Source: Imbricaverruca yamaguchii
Lineage: Eukaryota > Arthropoda > Thecostraca > Neoverrucidae
NCBI GenBank assembly: GCA_034440575.1
Contig: JAOTOL010001319.1
Coordinates: forward strand, 372,001-436,000
Reading direction: 5' to 3'
Length of the DNA stretch: 64,000 nucleotides
In this document: positions 15,985 through 26,246 of the stretch, piece after piece
Layout: each line of letters opens with the position of its first letter
How positions within the stretch are numbered: position 1 is the first letter of the stretch
Notes under the pieces: model-generated
Told to the model about the DNA's origin: nothing
What the model saw: only the letters and a program-made list of their open reading frames with translations
Database searches by the model: none
Program-made: the position numbers and the translations under genes

Positions 15985-17612
15985 TTGAGCATTATTGCAC
16001 TTGAAGGAAATTCAGATTAGACATGTCCCCCAAAAGCAAAGACGCAAAAGAAGGGTAGGAAAGCCAGCATGGCTTACACCAGGCTTGATAAAAGCGATTA
16101 AGGCTAAGGAAGCTGCATTTAGAGTGCTTGAGGAAGCTTCAAATATCGTAAATCTAAAGGCGTATCGAAAAGCTAGGGACACTGCGAAGCAAAAATATCA
16201 GCAGGAAAGCGAGCAAAAGAACTGTATTTAGCTAGGAACTGTAATGGGGACAGCAAAAAGTTCTTTAGTTTCTACAAGCTGAGTAAAGTGTCTAGCACGA
16301 TTGGTCCACTGGAAGTAAATGGGACTACATTGGGTGAGGATAGTGAGATGGTTGAGGAGCTGAGCAAGCAGTTTATATCAGTGTTTACATTGTAAGATAT
16401 GACCAATCTGCCGACCGTGCACCATAGTTCAGTGACATGTGATCGGATAAATGATGTTGATTTCATTGATAGTGGTGTTCTTTTCAATCATATTAGGAAA
16501 CTAAAGCCAAACAAGGCAGCAGGACCTGATGAAATTTATGCTAGGGTAATGTGGGAAGCTGAAAAGGAACTGGCATGTCCACTTAGTATAATATTTTGTA
16601 GACCAGTTTCACAAAATGAAATTCTAACAGATTGGAAAAGGGCAAATGTAATTCCTATTTTCAAGAAAGGAGAAAGAGGGAAAGTTGAAAACTATAGGAC
16701 ACGTCTAAGTCTTTAGGGCAATAACAGGTCAAAATGAGCATATCTCGCTGCAAAAAGACTTAGACGAACTTGTGAAGTGGTCCGAAGAATGGCAAATTAA
16801 ACTTAATTTTGATAAGTGCAAAATCATGCATGCGGGTAAGCAGCATATGAAGGCTCCATACTTGATGGGTGGCCAATTGCTATCAGTGACTCAACAGGAG
16901 AAGGATTTAGGTGTTATTCCAAACACAAAATTGGGGGCATCAGAACAGACCAAGGAAGCCAGGAAGAAGGCACTGAGAATACTTTGGGCAATAAATAGAA
17001 ATGTATCGTACAGAAGTGAGGAAGTCATCATGAAGCTTTACTATGCATATGTCAGGCCACATTTGGAAAACTGCATCCAAGCTTGGTCTCCTAGCTATGG
17101 AAAAGATTGTTGGCTTTTATAGAGTACAAAAGAGGGCTACAAAAATGGTTAATGGCATAAGCAACCTGGCATATGAGGAAAGATTGAAGACATCGAATAT
17201 GTTTTCACTTAGATATAGAAGGCTGAAAGATCTCATCGAGCTCTTTAAACTTGTCCATGGTCTGGAGAGGGGATATCTTGGGAAAATGTTTGAATTTAAC
17301 AGAAATGATGCAATTTGAGGTCATCAATTCAAAATTAAGGTTAACCACAGCAGAACAAGGTTAAGACAGCCTTTCTTCACCAACAGGGTGGTAGAACATT
17401 GGAACCAGCTGCCAGAAACTATTGTAAGTAGCAGCACATTGAACGTCTTTAAAAGCAGCATAGACACTCATTATAAGAATAGAGAGCTTGCTTTTCAGTA
17501 TTACAGAGGGCTGATCGACGGATTTGGTGGGCAACTGGTTGAGTGTACATAGTGCAACCAAGAAGAGCCCTTGTGGCTCATAGTCGCACTAATCTTTATG
17601 TCTTTATGTCTT
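15985..17612 (+). mobile_element. Non-LTR retrotransposon, same family, with internal RT deletion and intact 3' tail
   Basis: It begins with the region before the RT (QRRKRRVGKPAWLTPGLIKA) and an RT start (LKPNKAAGPDEIYARVMWEA, VIPIFKKGERGKVENY). At about 16700 it jumps straight to a sequence equal to 9850 of the first copy, so the RT core motifs are deleted. The 3' half is nearly identical to the first copy and it ends with repeated TTTATGTC, a typical LINE 3' tail. Several frame breaks make it non-autonomous. It ends about 160 bases from exon 14. Confidence 0.9.
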
Positions 17613-17769
17613 TATTTGCGGCAGCAGACTGACGCCGGCGATGACCGGCAGGGTTCACGGTCGCCACGGCGATTGGATGATCGGGAGTGTTGCACACACC
17701 GACCGAACCGACGCCGGCGCGCGGCAGACACGCAGCGCAGCTGGCCGGTCCCGGCCGTGCCCCACCCAC

Positions 17770-17944
17770 CGTGCTGCAGTGGACGGCGAACACCATGACG
17801 CCGATGATGGTGCAGGCCAGGCCGTCAGACTTGAGCCGAGTGCGGGCCGTGTGCAGCAGCTTCTGCGGCAGCGGGTCGACCGGCTCCTCGGGGTTGTCCG
17901 GCGGCCGAGCCGGCTCCTCGATCAGGTCCGGGCACAGGTACCGA
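17770..17944 (-). CDS. pcx: pecanex exon 14
   Basis: Encodes residues 856-914. It reads RYLCPDLIEEPARPPDNPEE followed by PVDPLPQKLLHTARTRLKSD and the hydrophobic GLACTIIGVMVFAVHCST. VDPLPxKL and the following helix are family landmarks. The acceptor CTCCCTGCAG| supplies the single base completing exon 13's last codon; the donor is CACG|GTGGGT (phase 0). The acceptor with the first four exon bases is repeated five more times upstream with a 62-bp period. Confidence 0.92.
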
Positions 17945-18320
17945 CTGCAGGGAGGTCAAGGCACGTGACTGGGGTACAGATACACATGGACGGGCACGAG
18001 TTCCGACTGCAGGGAGGTCAAGGCACGTGACTGGGGTACAGATACACAGGTCCAGACACGAGTTCCGACTGCAGGGAGGTCAAGGCACGTGACTGGGGTA
18101 CAGATACACAGGGACGGGCACGAGTTCCGACTGCAGGGAGGTCAAGGCACGTGACTGGGGTACAGATACACAGGTCCAGACACGAGTTCCGACTGCAGGG
18201 AGGTCGAAGGCACGTGGACGGACACGATCCGACCAGGGGGCAAGGCCACGAGACAGGCCCGGACACAAGTCGACACGAGTTCCGACTGCAGAGGTCAAGG
18301 ACGTGACTGGGGAAAAAATA
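17941..18320. repeat. 62-bp minisatellite containing the exon 14 splice acceptor
   Basis: Units start at 17941 (the real junction), 18003, 18065, 18126 and 18188, with a diverged one near 18278. On the minus strand each has TGACCTCCCTGCAG|TCGG, the acceptor plus the first exon bases. Confidence 0.93.
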
Positions 18321-18689
18321 CACCACACACGTGAAAGGTACAGGTGCAGGTGTGGCGATGGTGTGTGTGGTTATGGCTTTAAGGCGCATCGGCCATGGTA
18401 GATCGTTTAGCGCCCACCAGCGTGGCGATGGTGTGATAGCCAGAGAGGACGAGCCAGTCATCAGCACACACGACGACCCAGATGCAATGGCGCAAGTCCG
18501 AACGCAATCGACGTAGGAACACACATTAAGACATCACCAGCGACTAGTTCAACCTCTCCCTTTCTCTATGTGCTACAAAGCGCCGCATGCTATTCACGGG
18601 CGCCCACAAGACAGCCATGGGCTTAACCGACGGTCGGACAACTGCCGTTTTCACTAAAAACACCAGCAACAACCAGCGCCGTCTCACCG

Positions 18690-18930
18690 GAAGCGCCGCC
18701 GCGAACCTCACCTCAGCACCTGGAAGAGCAGCGCCGTGAACCTCACCTCAACACCTGTAAGAGCAGCGCCGTGAACCTCACCTCAACACCTGGCAGAGCA
18801 GCGCCGCGAACCTCACCTCAGCACCTGGCAGAGCAGCGCCGCTTGGAGTTTATAGGCGCATCAACTCCATCGGTCACGCAGCAAAGAAGAGCAGCGCCGC
18901 GAATCTCACCTCAGCACCTGGAAGAGCAGC
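18690..18930. repeat. 35-bp minisatellite containing the exon 13 splice donor
   Basis: About five copies including the genuine junction at 18910. On the minus strand each carries GCTCTTCCAGGTGCTGAG followed by GTGAG, that is 24 exon bases plus the donor. One copy is split by a hairpin-type element at 18842-18881. Confidence 0.92.
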
Positions 18931-19523
18931 GCCGGGTCGCTGGTGCTGCGCGACAGGTGGTAGCTGAGCGACACCAGCAGGCCGCAGAAGATGCTGAACA
19001 GGATGTGCTGCGCGGTCGGCTTGTCGGCGTTCTCGCGCAGGCCGCCGTACGCGAAGCCGTAAAGCGCGGCGACGGCGGCTGCGCTGCGCGCCGTCGCGTA
19101 CACGGCCGCGCCCAGGCCGGTCACGGCGTTGCCGCCGAACGCGTGCACGTCCAGCTGCTCCAGCAGGTAGGTGGCGAACGTGTCGGCCTGCGGCAGCAGG
19201 CCGGCCATGAACAGCACCGGCAGCAGCAGCAGCGCGTAGCGCAGCGCGTGCAGGGCGGCGGCCAGCGGCGCGCCGGCCGCCACGCGCACGCCGTAGAGCC
19301 GCAGCTGGGCGGCGCCGCACGACGCGCCGGCGGTGCAGGCGTGCAGCAGCAGCGCGGCGCCGCACAGCAGGCAGAAGTAGACGGGCCGGCTGAACGCCAC
19401 CAGCCGGTTGTGGCCGTGCGTGGGCGACGCGGCGTCCGGCTGCACCGACTTGGCCAGCGAGTACAGGCTGGCCGCCGTCGCGAAGCTGAAGAAGAACACG
19501 CCCAGGTCGTCGTAGAGGCCCGC
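18910..19523 (-). CDS. pcx: pecanex exon 13 (membrane core, several helices)
   Basis: Encodes residues 652-856. It contains LYSLAKSVQPDAASPTHGHN, SRPVYFCLLCGAALLL, LLPQADTFATYLLEQLDVHA, FGGNAVTG and ILFSIFCGLLVSLSYHLSRS. Each aligns with the conserved pecanex membrane domain, and about five hydrophobic helices are visible. The acceptor is CGTCCGCAG| and the donor GTGCTGAG|GTGAGA (phase 0 in, 2 out). The last 24 exon bases plus the donor are repeated about four more times in the next intron. Confidence 0.95.
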
Positions 19524-20012
19524 CTGCGGACGGCGCACCGCCGGTCACCGTCACCGCGTCGGTCGAGGCGAGCACGGTGGCGACGCGTCGCCGCCCCGAC
19601 ACGTGGCTCAGTCGGTGGCCTCGCGAGCACGACACGCTGCTTAACACTGCTGAGAACGCTGAAGGGACATCGCTCGCCTTCTGTCCGGTTACAGCTATTT
19701 CTTCGAATTTCTATGGACAGCAATAATGTCAGCGTATTGAGCCAGTGGGGACGCCAGACGAACGAAGACAAGAGGCGGACTAGAGCGCTCCCGTGCCGCA
19801 GGAGGACTAGAGGACTCCCGTGTCGTGGGCACACAATCGGTCATCGTACCCTCGTCCGCAGATTCGGCTGCGGCACGATTGCGGCTTGTACAGGTGGGGT
19901 GGAATGTGACGCATTAGACCAGTTATTTAAAAGAGAAGATATTCAGGCAGATTACGGTGACGACAGCAGACATGACTGAGTGAAGGAAGCCAAACATGAA
20001 GCCATGTACCAG

Positions 20013-20172
20013 GGGGACGAGTAGCCTAGGGGTAAGTTGCTCGTCTCACAATCGAAAGGTTGTGGGTTCGAGTCTCACCTGTCGCTACTCTTCGCCCGCG
20101 ACCAATCGGCGTGAGAGATTGGCGACGCTGCATGACACAACGGTCGATGTGTCGTAAAACCGATAACCAACC
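20013..20172 (+). mobile_element. tRNA-derived SINE (family A) with 15-bp target duplication
   Basis: The tRNA-like head has an A box (TAGCCTAGGGGTAAG) and a B box (GGTTCGAGTCTC). It is followed by a conserved body (CCAATCGGCGTGAGAGATTG) and ends near GTCGTAAAACC. Flanking GAAGCCATGTACCAG at 19998-20012 and 20173-20187 is the target-site duplication. Confidence 0.92.
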
Positions 20173-20381
20173 GAAGCCATGTACCAGTAAGGCTTTTCAA
20201 GTTCTGCCGGCTGCACAGGCCGATTTCATCTGGTCTACGTTCGACTGCTCATAATCAGTGTAGGGAGACACAGAAGCCGGCCACGCGACAGTGCCGGCCT
20301 CAGGCGAATACCTGCTAGTCAGGTATTTGCGCTTTAGGGCGCTTCGACCAGAGTCGACCACTCGGCGAATCGGACGAGTAC

Positions 20382-20525
20382 CTGCAGTACGGCGGCGGCC
20401 AGCAGCGACGTCACGGCCGCCAGCACCACCGACAGCAGGTTCTCCGTCACCGTCACGTTGCGGTCGAGCAGCGCCAGCAGCGCCAGTCGGTCGAAGCGCA
20501 CCTTCAGCCACACCCGCCGGCCCAG
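20382..20525 (-). CDS. pcx: pecanex exon 12 (membrane core)
   Basis: Encodes residues 604-651, reading LGRRVWLKVRFDRLALLALL then DRNVTVTENLLSVVLAAVTS. FDRLALLALLDRN is one of the most conserved blocks in the pecanex family, and the following hydrophobic run is a transmembrane helix. The acceptor is ATGCCGCAG| and the donor CTGCAG|GTACTC, phase 0 on both sides. A copy of the short interspersed hairpin element starts about 15 bases past the donor. Confidence 0.93.
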
Positions 20526-20587
20526 CTGCGGCATCAGGCAACAGGTGCGAGAGCAGAACGACAAGCGCGCAACGCACAGGCTGGCAG

Positions 20588-20743
20588 GGGGCGGGGATGG
20601 CCGAGTGGTTAAGGTGTCGGGCTATGGGTACCAAGGTCCCGGGTTCGACTCTAGCGCCACCAGGATTGGCCCACCGGCGAAACGTGTGGGCGGCGCCATT
20701 GGCCGTGAATGTGATGGTGTCGGAACCAACCAATAAACAAACG
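20588..20743 (+). mobile_element. tRNA-derived SINE (family B)
   Basis: The head GGGGATGGCCGAGTGGTTAA with B box GGGTTCGACTCTAG resembles a Ser/Leu-type tRNA, but no acceptor stem closes it. The body has GCCCACCGGCGAAACG and the tail CAACCAATAAACAAAC. GGCTGGCAG flanks both sides (20579-20587 and 20744-20752). Confidence 0.88.
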
Positions 20744-21468
20744 GGCTGGCAGATGGACCGCTGAAGGCAGGCGCTAACGTGCAGACGCCAAACTGACAGA
20801 GGTACACATGCACACGAACTACATTCACCGTGATAACTTTCATGATAAAAAAACTCATTTCAGCTCAGAGCCATCCACACAACCAGCACACATTTCCACG
20901 CACAATCCGGATCGTCACGGTTGCGCTGGCACGACGGCCGGTGACCACATTTTCAGCGCTTTGACGGAACACACGCAATCATCCCCGGGAAAGGCGTACA
21001 CAATTCCTGAACGGAACATTTGTTGTCTCATTTACGGCGTATTTCTTCACACCGTACTCGGCTAAATTCTGGATTGTTGCCGAGGCACATTACCATGAAA
21101 ATATTCGTATTCGCAGTGCTGGGGGCTGGTCAGATCACTTGAACCCTTGTTCAGGAAAACCACAAGGCCGAACTCTGCCATCATATTTGAATGCTGGGTT
21201 CCCTTAACGTTCCCAACCAAATAGTTTTGCGCCATTTTAAACAACTTGCAAGTTAGATAGTTGGGCTTTAGGGAGCTTCGACCAGAGTTGATCATTTGCA
21301 CCCACCCCCATTTTTTCTCACAAAAAAAAACGCGGCAAAAAACCGTGTTTATCAAGAGGCCGAGCAGTTAAGCGAGAGTGCATCACTGCTCGGCCACCCC
21401 GTGGGCACGCCACCGACGCCACAGCACGGCCGACGACGTCCCCCCGCTGCGGAGCGGCGGTCACTGAC

Positions 21469-21822
21469 GTGCCAGCGGTAGTGGTGCTTGGGCGGCAGCG
21501 GCGGGCTGGCACGCGCCACGGTGTCCAGCATCAGGCTGGAGTTGAGGTAGTGCAGCAGCGGACCGGCCGTTTCGGCAGTGTCGCCTCCGCCGACGACTCC
21601 GCTGCTGCCGCCGCCGCCGCCGCCGCCTCCTCCACCACCTCCTCCTCCACCTCCACCGCCGCCGCCGCTGCCGCTGCCCGTGTCCAGGGCGCACACTCCG
21701 GCCAGCTTGAGCGCGGTCGAGTCCAGCAGCGTCGAGTCCACCGACCAGTCGCTGGCGGCAGGCACCGGGCCGCCGCCGCCACGCTCGTAGAACGCGTACG
21801 CCATCCAGCTGCCGAACTCGTC
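21469..21822 (-). CDS. pcx: pecanex exon 11 (contains polyglycine tract)
   Basis: Encodes residues 486-603. It begins DEFGSWMAYAFYERGGGGPV and ends with LLHYLNSSLMLDTVARASPP and a HHYRWH segment leading into the membrane core. In the middle, codons at about 21601-21672 form an almost uninterrupted run of roughly 20 Gly codons (GGC/GGA), a coding microsatellite. The acceptor is GCCCACAG| and the donor CAC|GTCAGT, with phase 0 on both sides. A 30-bp minisatellite lies directly upstream of the acceptor. Confidence 0.85.
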
Positions 21823-21839
21823 CTGTGGGCGGGCCGTGT

Positions 21840-22335
21840 GGCAGTTAGACGGACGGGCCAGCCGGCCAACCAGCTGGCCAACCAGCCTCGACGGACGGGC
21901 CACCCGCGCCAACAGAGGAGCCAGCCGGCCAACCAGCCTCGACGGACGCCAGCCTCGACGGACGGGCCAGCCGGCCAACCAGCCTCGACGGACGGGCCAG
22001 CCAGCCAACCAGCCTCGACGGGGGCCAGCCGGCCAACCAGCCTCGACGGACGGGCCAGCCGGCCAACAGCCGAGCCGGCCAACCAGCCTCGACGGACGGG
22101 CCAGCTGGCCACCAGCGGCCAACCAGCCTCGACGGACGGGCCAGCCGGCCAACCAGCCTCGACGGACGGGCCAGCCGGCCAACCAGCCTCGACGGACGGG
22201 CCAGCCGGCCAACCAGCCTCGACGGACGGGCCAGCCGGCCAACCAGCCTCGACGGACGGGCCAGCCGGCCAACCAGCCTCGACGGACGGGCCAGCCGGCC
22301 AACCAGCCTCGACGGACGGGCCAGCCGGCCAACTG
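21840..22335. repeat. 30-bp minisatellite before the exon 11 acceptor
   Basis: About 15 units of the type GCCAACCAGCCTCGACGGAC plus GGGCCAGCCG. Units are perfect at 22110-22330 and irregular nearer the exon. The array ends about 20 bases from the exon 11 acceptor. Confidence 0.95.
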
Positions 22336-22733
22336 GACCCAGGACCACTGCGTGCGGCCGACCGTCGACTCGGCGCAACTGGTAAAGGCATCGCTTCTGA
22401 GCCGAAGTGATAGCTGTAGGTGGCGGTTTGTCACCATTGGCCTGTGAGCGATCGAAATACCGGATTGCGTTGGGTGGTGAATGTGTTCCGTTTAGCTTCG
22501 GAAGATGATCACTCAATCGACATCTGATCATGGATACTCCTCCTGGCTAGCAATAGCTGTGGCAGTTCAGTCGATAGCTCAGTTCCTCAGCACCTAAATT
22601 CCTCCTGGGTTTCTCAGCACCTGAGTTTCAGAGCTCAGGGTCAGCACACAAATTGGTCGCGGATGAGGAAAACAAGCACGTGTAAAATGGCAAGAACCGA
22701 AATCAACCGGAACTCAGGCATGCCAGCCAGGAA

Positions 22734-22907
22734 CTACTTGGGTTCTTTTTACGCCGCGTCCGACTGCTGGGCCACATAGCGTCGCCAACCTCTCACGCCG
22801 GCTGGTCGCGGGCGGACTCGGCAATCCCGCCGGTTGCGGGATTCGAACCCAAGACCTTACAATCAAGAGTCCGGCTCCCTACCGACTAAGCCACTGCCGC
22901 CCTTGCT
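22734..22907 (-). mobile_element. tRNA-derived SINE (family A body, different tRNA head)
   Basis: On the minus strand the head is GGCGGCAGTGGCTTAGTCGG with B box GGGTTCGAATCCC. It is joined to the family A body (CGGCGTGAGAGGTTGGCGAC). AGCCAGGAA at 22725-22733 and 22908-22916 is the target duplication. Confidence 0.88.
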
Positions 22908-23641
22908 AGCCAGGAAGATTATCGATGATCAGATATTACTGACTAATCATCTTCCGAAACTAATCATCTAGTCAGTGACTAATCATCTTCCAAAACTGAG
23001 CAGACCGCATTCATTCCTTTCAGAGCACATTCACCATCAAATGCAATCCGAAATCTCCACCGCTCACGTGCCAATGGTGACAAACCGTCAGCTACAGCTT
23101 TCAGCTCACGAGCGATGCCTTTACCGGTGGCGGACCAGCTAACGGGCGAAGGTCCAGCTCTAGACCAACAAACACCACCACATCGCCATGTTAGTCGGGC
23201 TGCTAGCCGGGCTGCTAGCCGGGCTGCTAGCCGGGCTGGGCTGCTAGCCGGGTACACCGCCCTGTTAGTCATCAGCCCGCTGACCGCGCTGGGCATAGTC
23301 GGGACTGACGCCAGCCATGGTCGGACCGTCGGAAGCCGGGGCGGTGGGCCTACTCGGGCTCCGGTGCCGGCGACAGGAGACGCATGAGGGAGGGAGGGAA
23401 GGAGGAAGCGCGGGAGGGATCAGGGAGGGAACGGCGCGAGGGCACAGGGTGGCTGCCGACAGCCCTTAAGGGGCATGGCTGAAGAACGGCACGCCCAGGA
23501 CTGTTGGCCAGAGATATAGTTATTTGGGCTTTCGGGCGCTTCGATCAGAATTGACCATTCGCGGGCCAGGGATGTAGCTGAATGACATTCAGAACGATAG
23601 GCTCCCTGGGAAATTGTCCACTCCTGCTTCCCAGAAGAACC

Positions 23642-23802
23642 TTTGGTTCTTTTACGACCAATTTAACCACTAGGTCATATAGGGTCACCAACCCCTTACG
23701 CCGATTGGTCGCGTGTGGACTCGGTAATGTCGTCGGTTATGAGATCCGAACCCACAATCATGCTCCTGCTTTCCAGCCTAACGGTTGAATAGTGCCGCTT
23801 AG
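23642..23802 (-). mobile_element. tRNA-derived SINE (family A body, same alternative head as 22.8 kb)
   Basis: Minus strand GCGGCACTATTCAACCGTTA, B box GGGTTCGGATCTC, then GACCAATCGGCGTAAGGGGT. It is more diverged than the neighbouring copy. Confidence 0.8.
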
Positions 23803-24136
23803 CAATACAATGGCCCAAACTGATTACGCATACATACTTATACAGCGTCTCACGGTCGTGGTGTCTGTTTCATTGATGGCATAAAATCTTGAAGTAATGG
23901 TCGTTGGAACAAGTTCGGATTTACATCAAATCTTGCATTTGACTGCGCTATTCCAGGATTATAAATCAAGAATAGGCATATACCGCAAACTCAGCAAGAG
24001 ACGAAAAACACATAATTCGTATGCTAAATACACGACAATCATGTCCTTTCTGAACTCAACAGGTGCCGCAAAACAACAACACCACATTAACCGGCTCAAC
24101 ACGCAACACCAGCCACCGCTCACACTAGCCACCGAC

Positions 24137-24315
24137 CTGGAAGTAGTGGACGGCGCCCTCTGTGGTGTCGTCGTGCGAGGTGGCCAGGTGGACGGACGCC
24201 GACGAGCGGACGGCCGTCGAGATGCGCGGCACCAGACTGTCGGTGCCGGCCGGCCGGCGGCGGCGGCACACGCGCCGCGGACTCGACGAGCGCCTCTGGC
24301 GGCCGGCCGACGAAC
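24137..24315 (-). CDS. pcx: pecanex exon 10
   Basis: Encodes about residues 426-485. After an Arg/Ser-rich start it reads STAVRSSASVHLATSHDDTT then EGAVHYFQ, which resembles the acidic segment preceding the membrane core in PCNX proteins. The donor is TTCCAG|GTCGGT (phase 0). The acceptor CCCGGCAG| at 24316 gives the only phase compatible with exon 9. The 5' end is less certain than the 3' end because the region is extremely GC-rich. Confidence 0.75.
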
Positions 24316-24738
24316 CTGCCGGGCGGCGGGCGCACGTCGGGCCACGGTCGGGCGCTCGCTTGGGCACATCGGCGCCGTGGCGGCGGCCACGCGGCGCACA
24401 GCCCAGCTGGGCAGTCGGACACGAGCCGCGCCGGGTCCGGCGGTGGGTCATCCGGGAGGGATGGGGCGACGAGACGACAGCTTGGCCGAGGAGTCGAACT
24501 GGCGCTCCACTGGCGAGGCAAGCTGATATATTTTAATGTATCCCCGAGGTGTAAAGCCAACCACCTCCCGCGTGCGCTCCCGATTCGCATTGCTCGCCTG
24601 TGTGTGCCTCACAGGTGCACATAGCCAACTCACCCCTGTGGCCGTCCCTGTGACCGTCCCTGTGGCCGTCCCGGGACCGGGCGTGGCGTCGCTCCCGCTG
24701 AAGCTCCGACCGCGACGACGCTGAAACTGAACGGCGGA

Positions 24739-24853
24739 CAGTCGACACAGGAATATAGGACGCCACACAGCTGCCACTGTAAGAGAGGGCGGGCGGCAGT
24801 CGACACAGGAATATAGGACGCCACACAGCTGCCACTGTAAGAGAGGGCGGGCG
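24739..24853. repeat. 58-bp tandem duplication in pecanex intron 9
   Basis: Two near-identical copies starting with CAGTCGACACAGGAATATAG at 24739 and 24797. A smaller GTCCCTGTGGCC-type repeat precedes them at about 24640-24680. Confidence 0.88.
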
Positions 24854-25381
24854 GGCAGGCGAGCGAGCGGCGGGCTGGCGGGCTGGCGGGCACAACACAA
24901 CTCCGACTTAATTTTGTGTAAACGGGCGGGGGCCCAGGCGGGGGGGGCAGGCGGGCGGGGGCAGCGGGGCGCGGTTCAAGTGACAACATGACACAGAAGC
25001 ATACAAAATGTTGCACGTACAATATGATGGTGCAATACGAAAAATAACAATGCTGATAAAGGCATTTTTGACCAGCAAATATTAACGCGATTACGATTTC
25101 TTGCTATCATGCAGCATCCGGCAACAAGCATAGCAGCTGAGTGTCAACACACGCCGCAGACGTTATTCACGAAATGAGCACCTATTAGGAGCTGGAAACA
25201 TCTGCCAGGCAATCGCTTCCACGCAATCCTGACACCCGAAGACTGCGGTAACAGCCCAGCCCAGTCCAGCCCCGCTCCGCCAGTCGGCTGCGGAAGGGCG
25301 GGGGTGTAGAGCCGACCTGCACGGGCCCCCAGTCGGCCCGGTCGTGGGTGGGGTCGGGGGTGCGGGTGACGGCGGACTGAC

Positions 25382-25474
25382 CTGCACCCGCCCGCGGCCG
25401 GTGCGGCCGGTCCTTGGGTACGGCGCCCTGCTCCGCCGTCGACATGGCAGGTCGGCAGTCGTCGCTCGAGTCAC
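25382..25474 (-). CDS. pcx: pecanex exon 9
   Basis: Encodes about residues 395-426, reading GDSSDDCRPAMSTAEQGAVP and a basic Pro/Arg-rich end. The acceptor is GTTGGCCAG| and the donor is GGTGCAG|GTCAGT, with phase 1 on both sides. The exon is short and lies in the weakly conserved linker before the membrane core, so it rests on splice logic and composition. Confidence 0.65.
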
Positions 25475-25924
25475 CTGGCCAACACAGGTCGGGTCGGGTC
25501 AGCCCGGACAGATGCGAGACACCGGACGGCGACGCGAGACAGTGTCACGGCCGCGTCAGCACCGGAGCCCAACCCGCCAGTGCACCTGATCTATCCGATG
25601 TCAATGGAGAAGCGCACACGGCTGAGAATAGCTCACCACTACTGCCGGCCACGTCCGCGTACAAACACAAAACGACTAACACACCAGATTATGTCACATT
25701 TTCTGCCTCAAAATAATAAATGCACTAAAACGATTGATTCATCAGTAACTTAGTCTATAGCCCAAAATAATTCAACAGAACGTTAATCAATGCATACGTT
25801 TCTCTAGTTTTGCCAGACTATTTCCACTCTTCATCTAGTTTTTGGGGCTTGAGGGCGCTCATCTAAACTTTCAAAAACGACTACTCACTGCGTTCTCAGC
25901 ACTCTAGCCAAACGCGGATTTTAT

Positions 25925-26080
25925 TGGTGGTGGTGGATTGGTACTCGAGGGCGCACCAAATACCGGCGAGCCATTGTGGTGGTAGTGGGTTGGTGCTCTC
26001 GGGCGCACCAAATACCGGCGAGTATTTGTGGTGGTGGTGGATCGGTGCTTCAGGGCGCACCGACTACTGGCGAGCCACCC
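25925..26080. repeat. Tandem repeat (three units) in pecanex intron 8
   Basis: Three copies of GTGGTGGTGGATTGGT followed by GGGCGCACCAAATACCGGCG, about 55-60 bp each. The array lies close downstream of the exon 8 donor. Confidence 0.85.
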
Positions 26081-26119
26081 GCTGTCCCGGCCGACGCTGC
26101 TGTGTGACGTCATACACAC

Positions 26120-26239
26120 CCGTATCAGACGCGCCGGAGAACAGTCTCTCCAGTCCGGTCAGGCTGTGCAGGCTGGCCAGGTCCGGCTCTATCGAGGGCG
26201 AGCCCAGGTCGGGCGCGGCTCCGCTCCAGCCGGCCACCG
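26120..26239 (-). CDS. pcx: pecanex exon 8
   Basis: Encodes about residues 355-395, reading AVAGWSGAAPDLGSPSIEPD then LASLHSLTGLERLFSGASDT. The acceptor is GGTCCGCAG| and the donor is ATACGG|GTGTGT. Phase 1 in and 1 out agrees with both neighbours. A 1.66-kb array of roughly 30-bp units runs right up to the acceptor; its last unit supplies the bases just before GCAG. Confidence 0.75.
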
Positions 26240-26246
26240 CTGCGGA

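Noticed and set aside
20025..20090. Possible tRNA genes here and at 20592, 22840, 29700, 35600 and 40135
   Set aside because: A and B boxes are present, but acceptor stems do not close and each head continues into a shared SINE body, often with target duplications.
21840..22335. CRISPR-like array of 30-bp repeats
   Set aside because: Units are directly adjacent without spacers, in an intron of an animal gene; it is a minisatellite.
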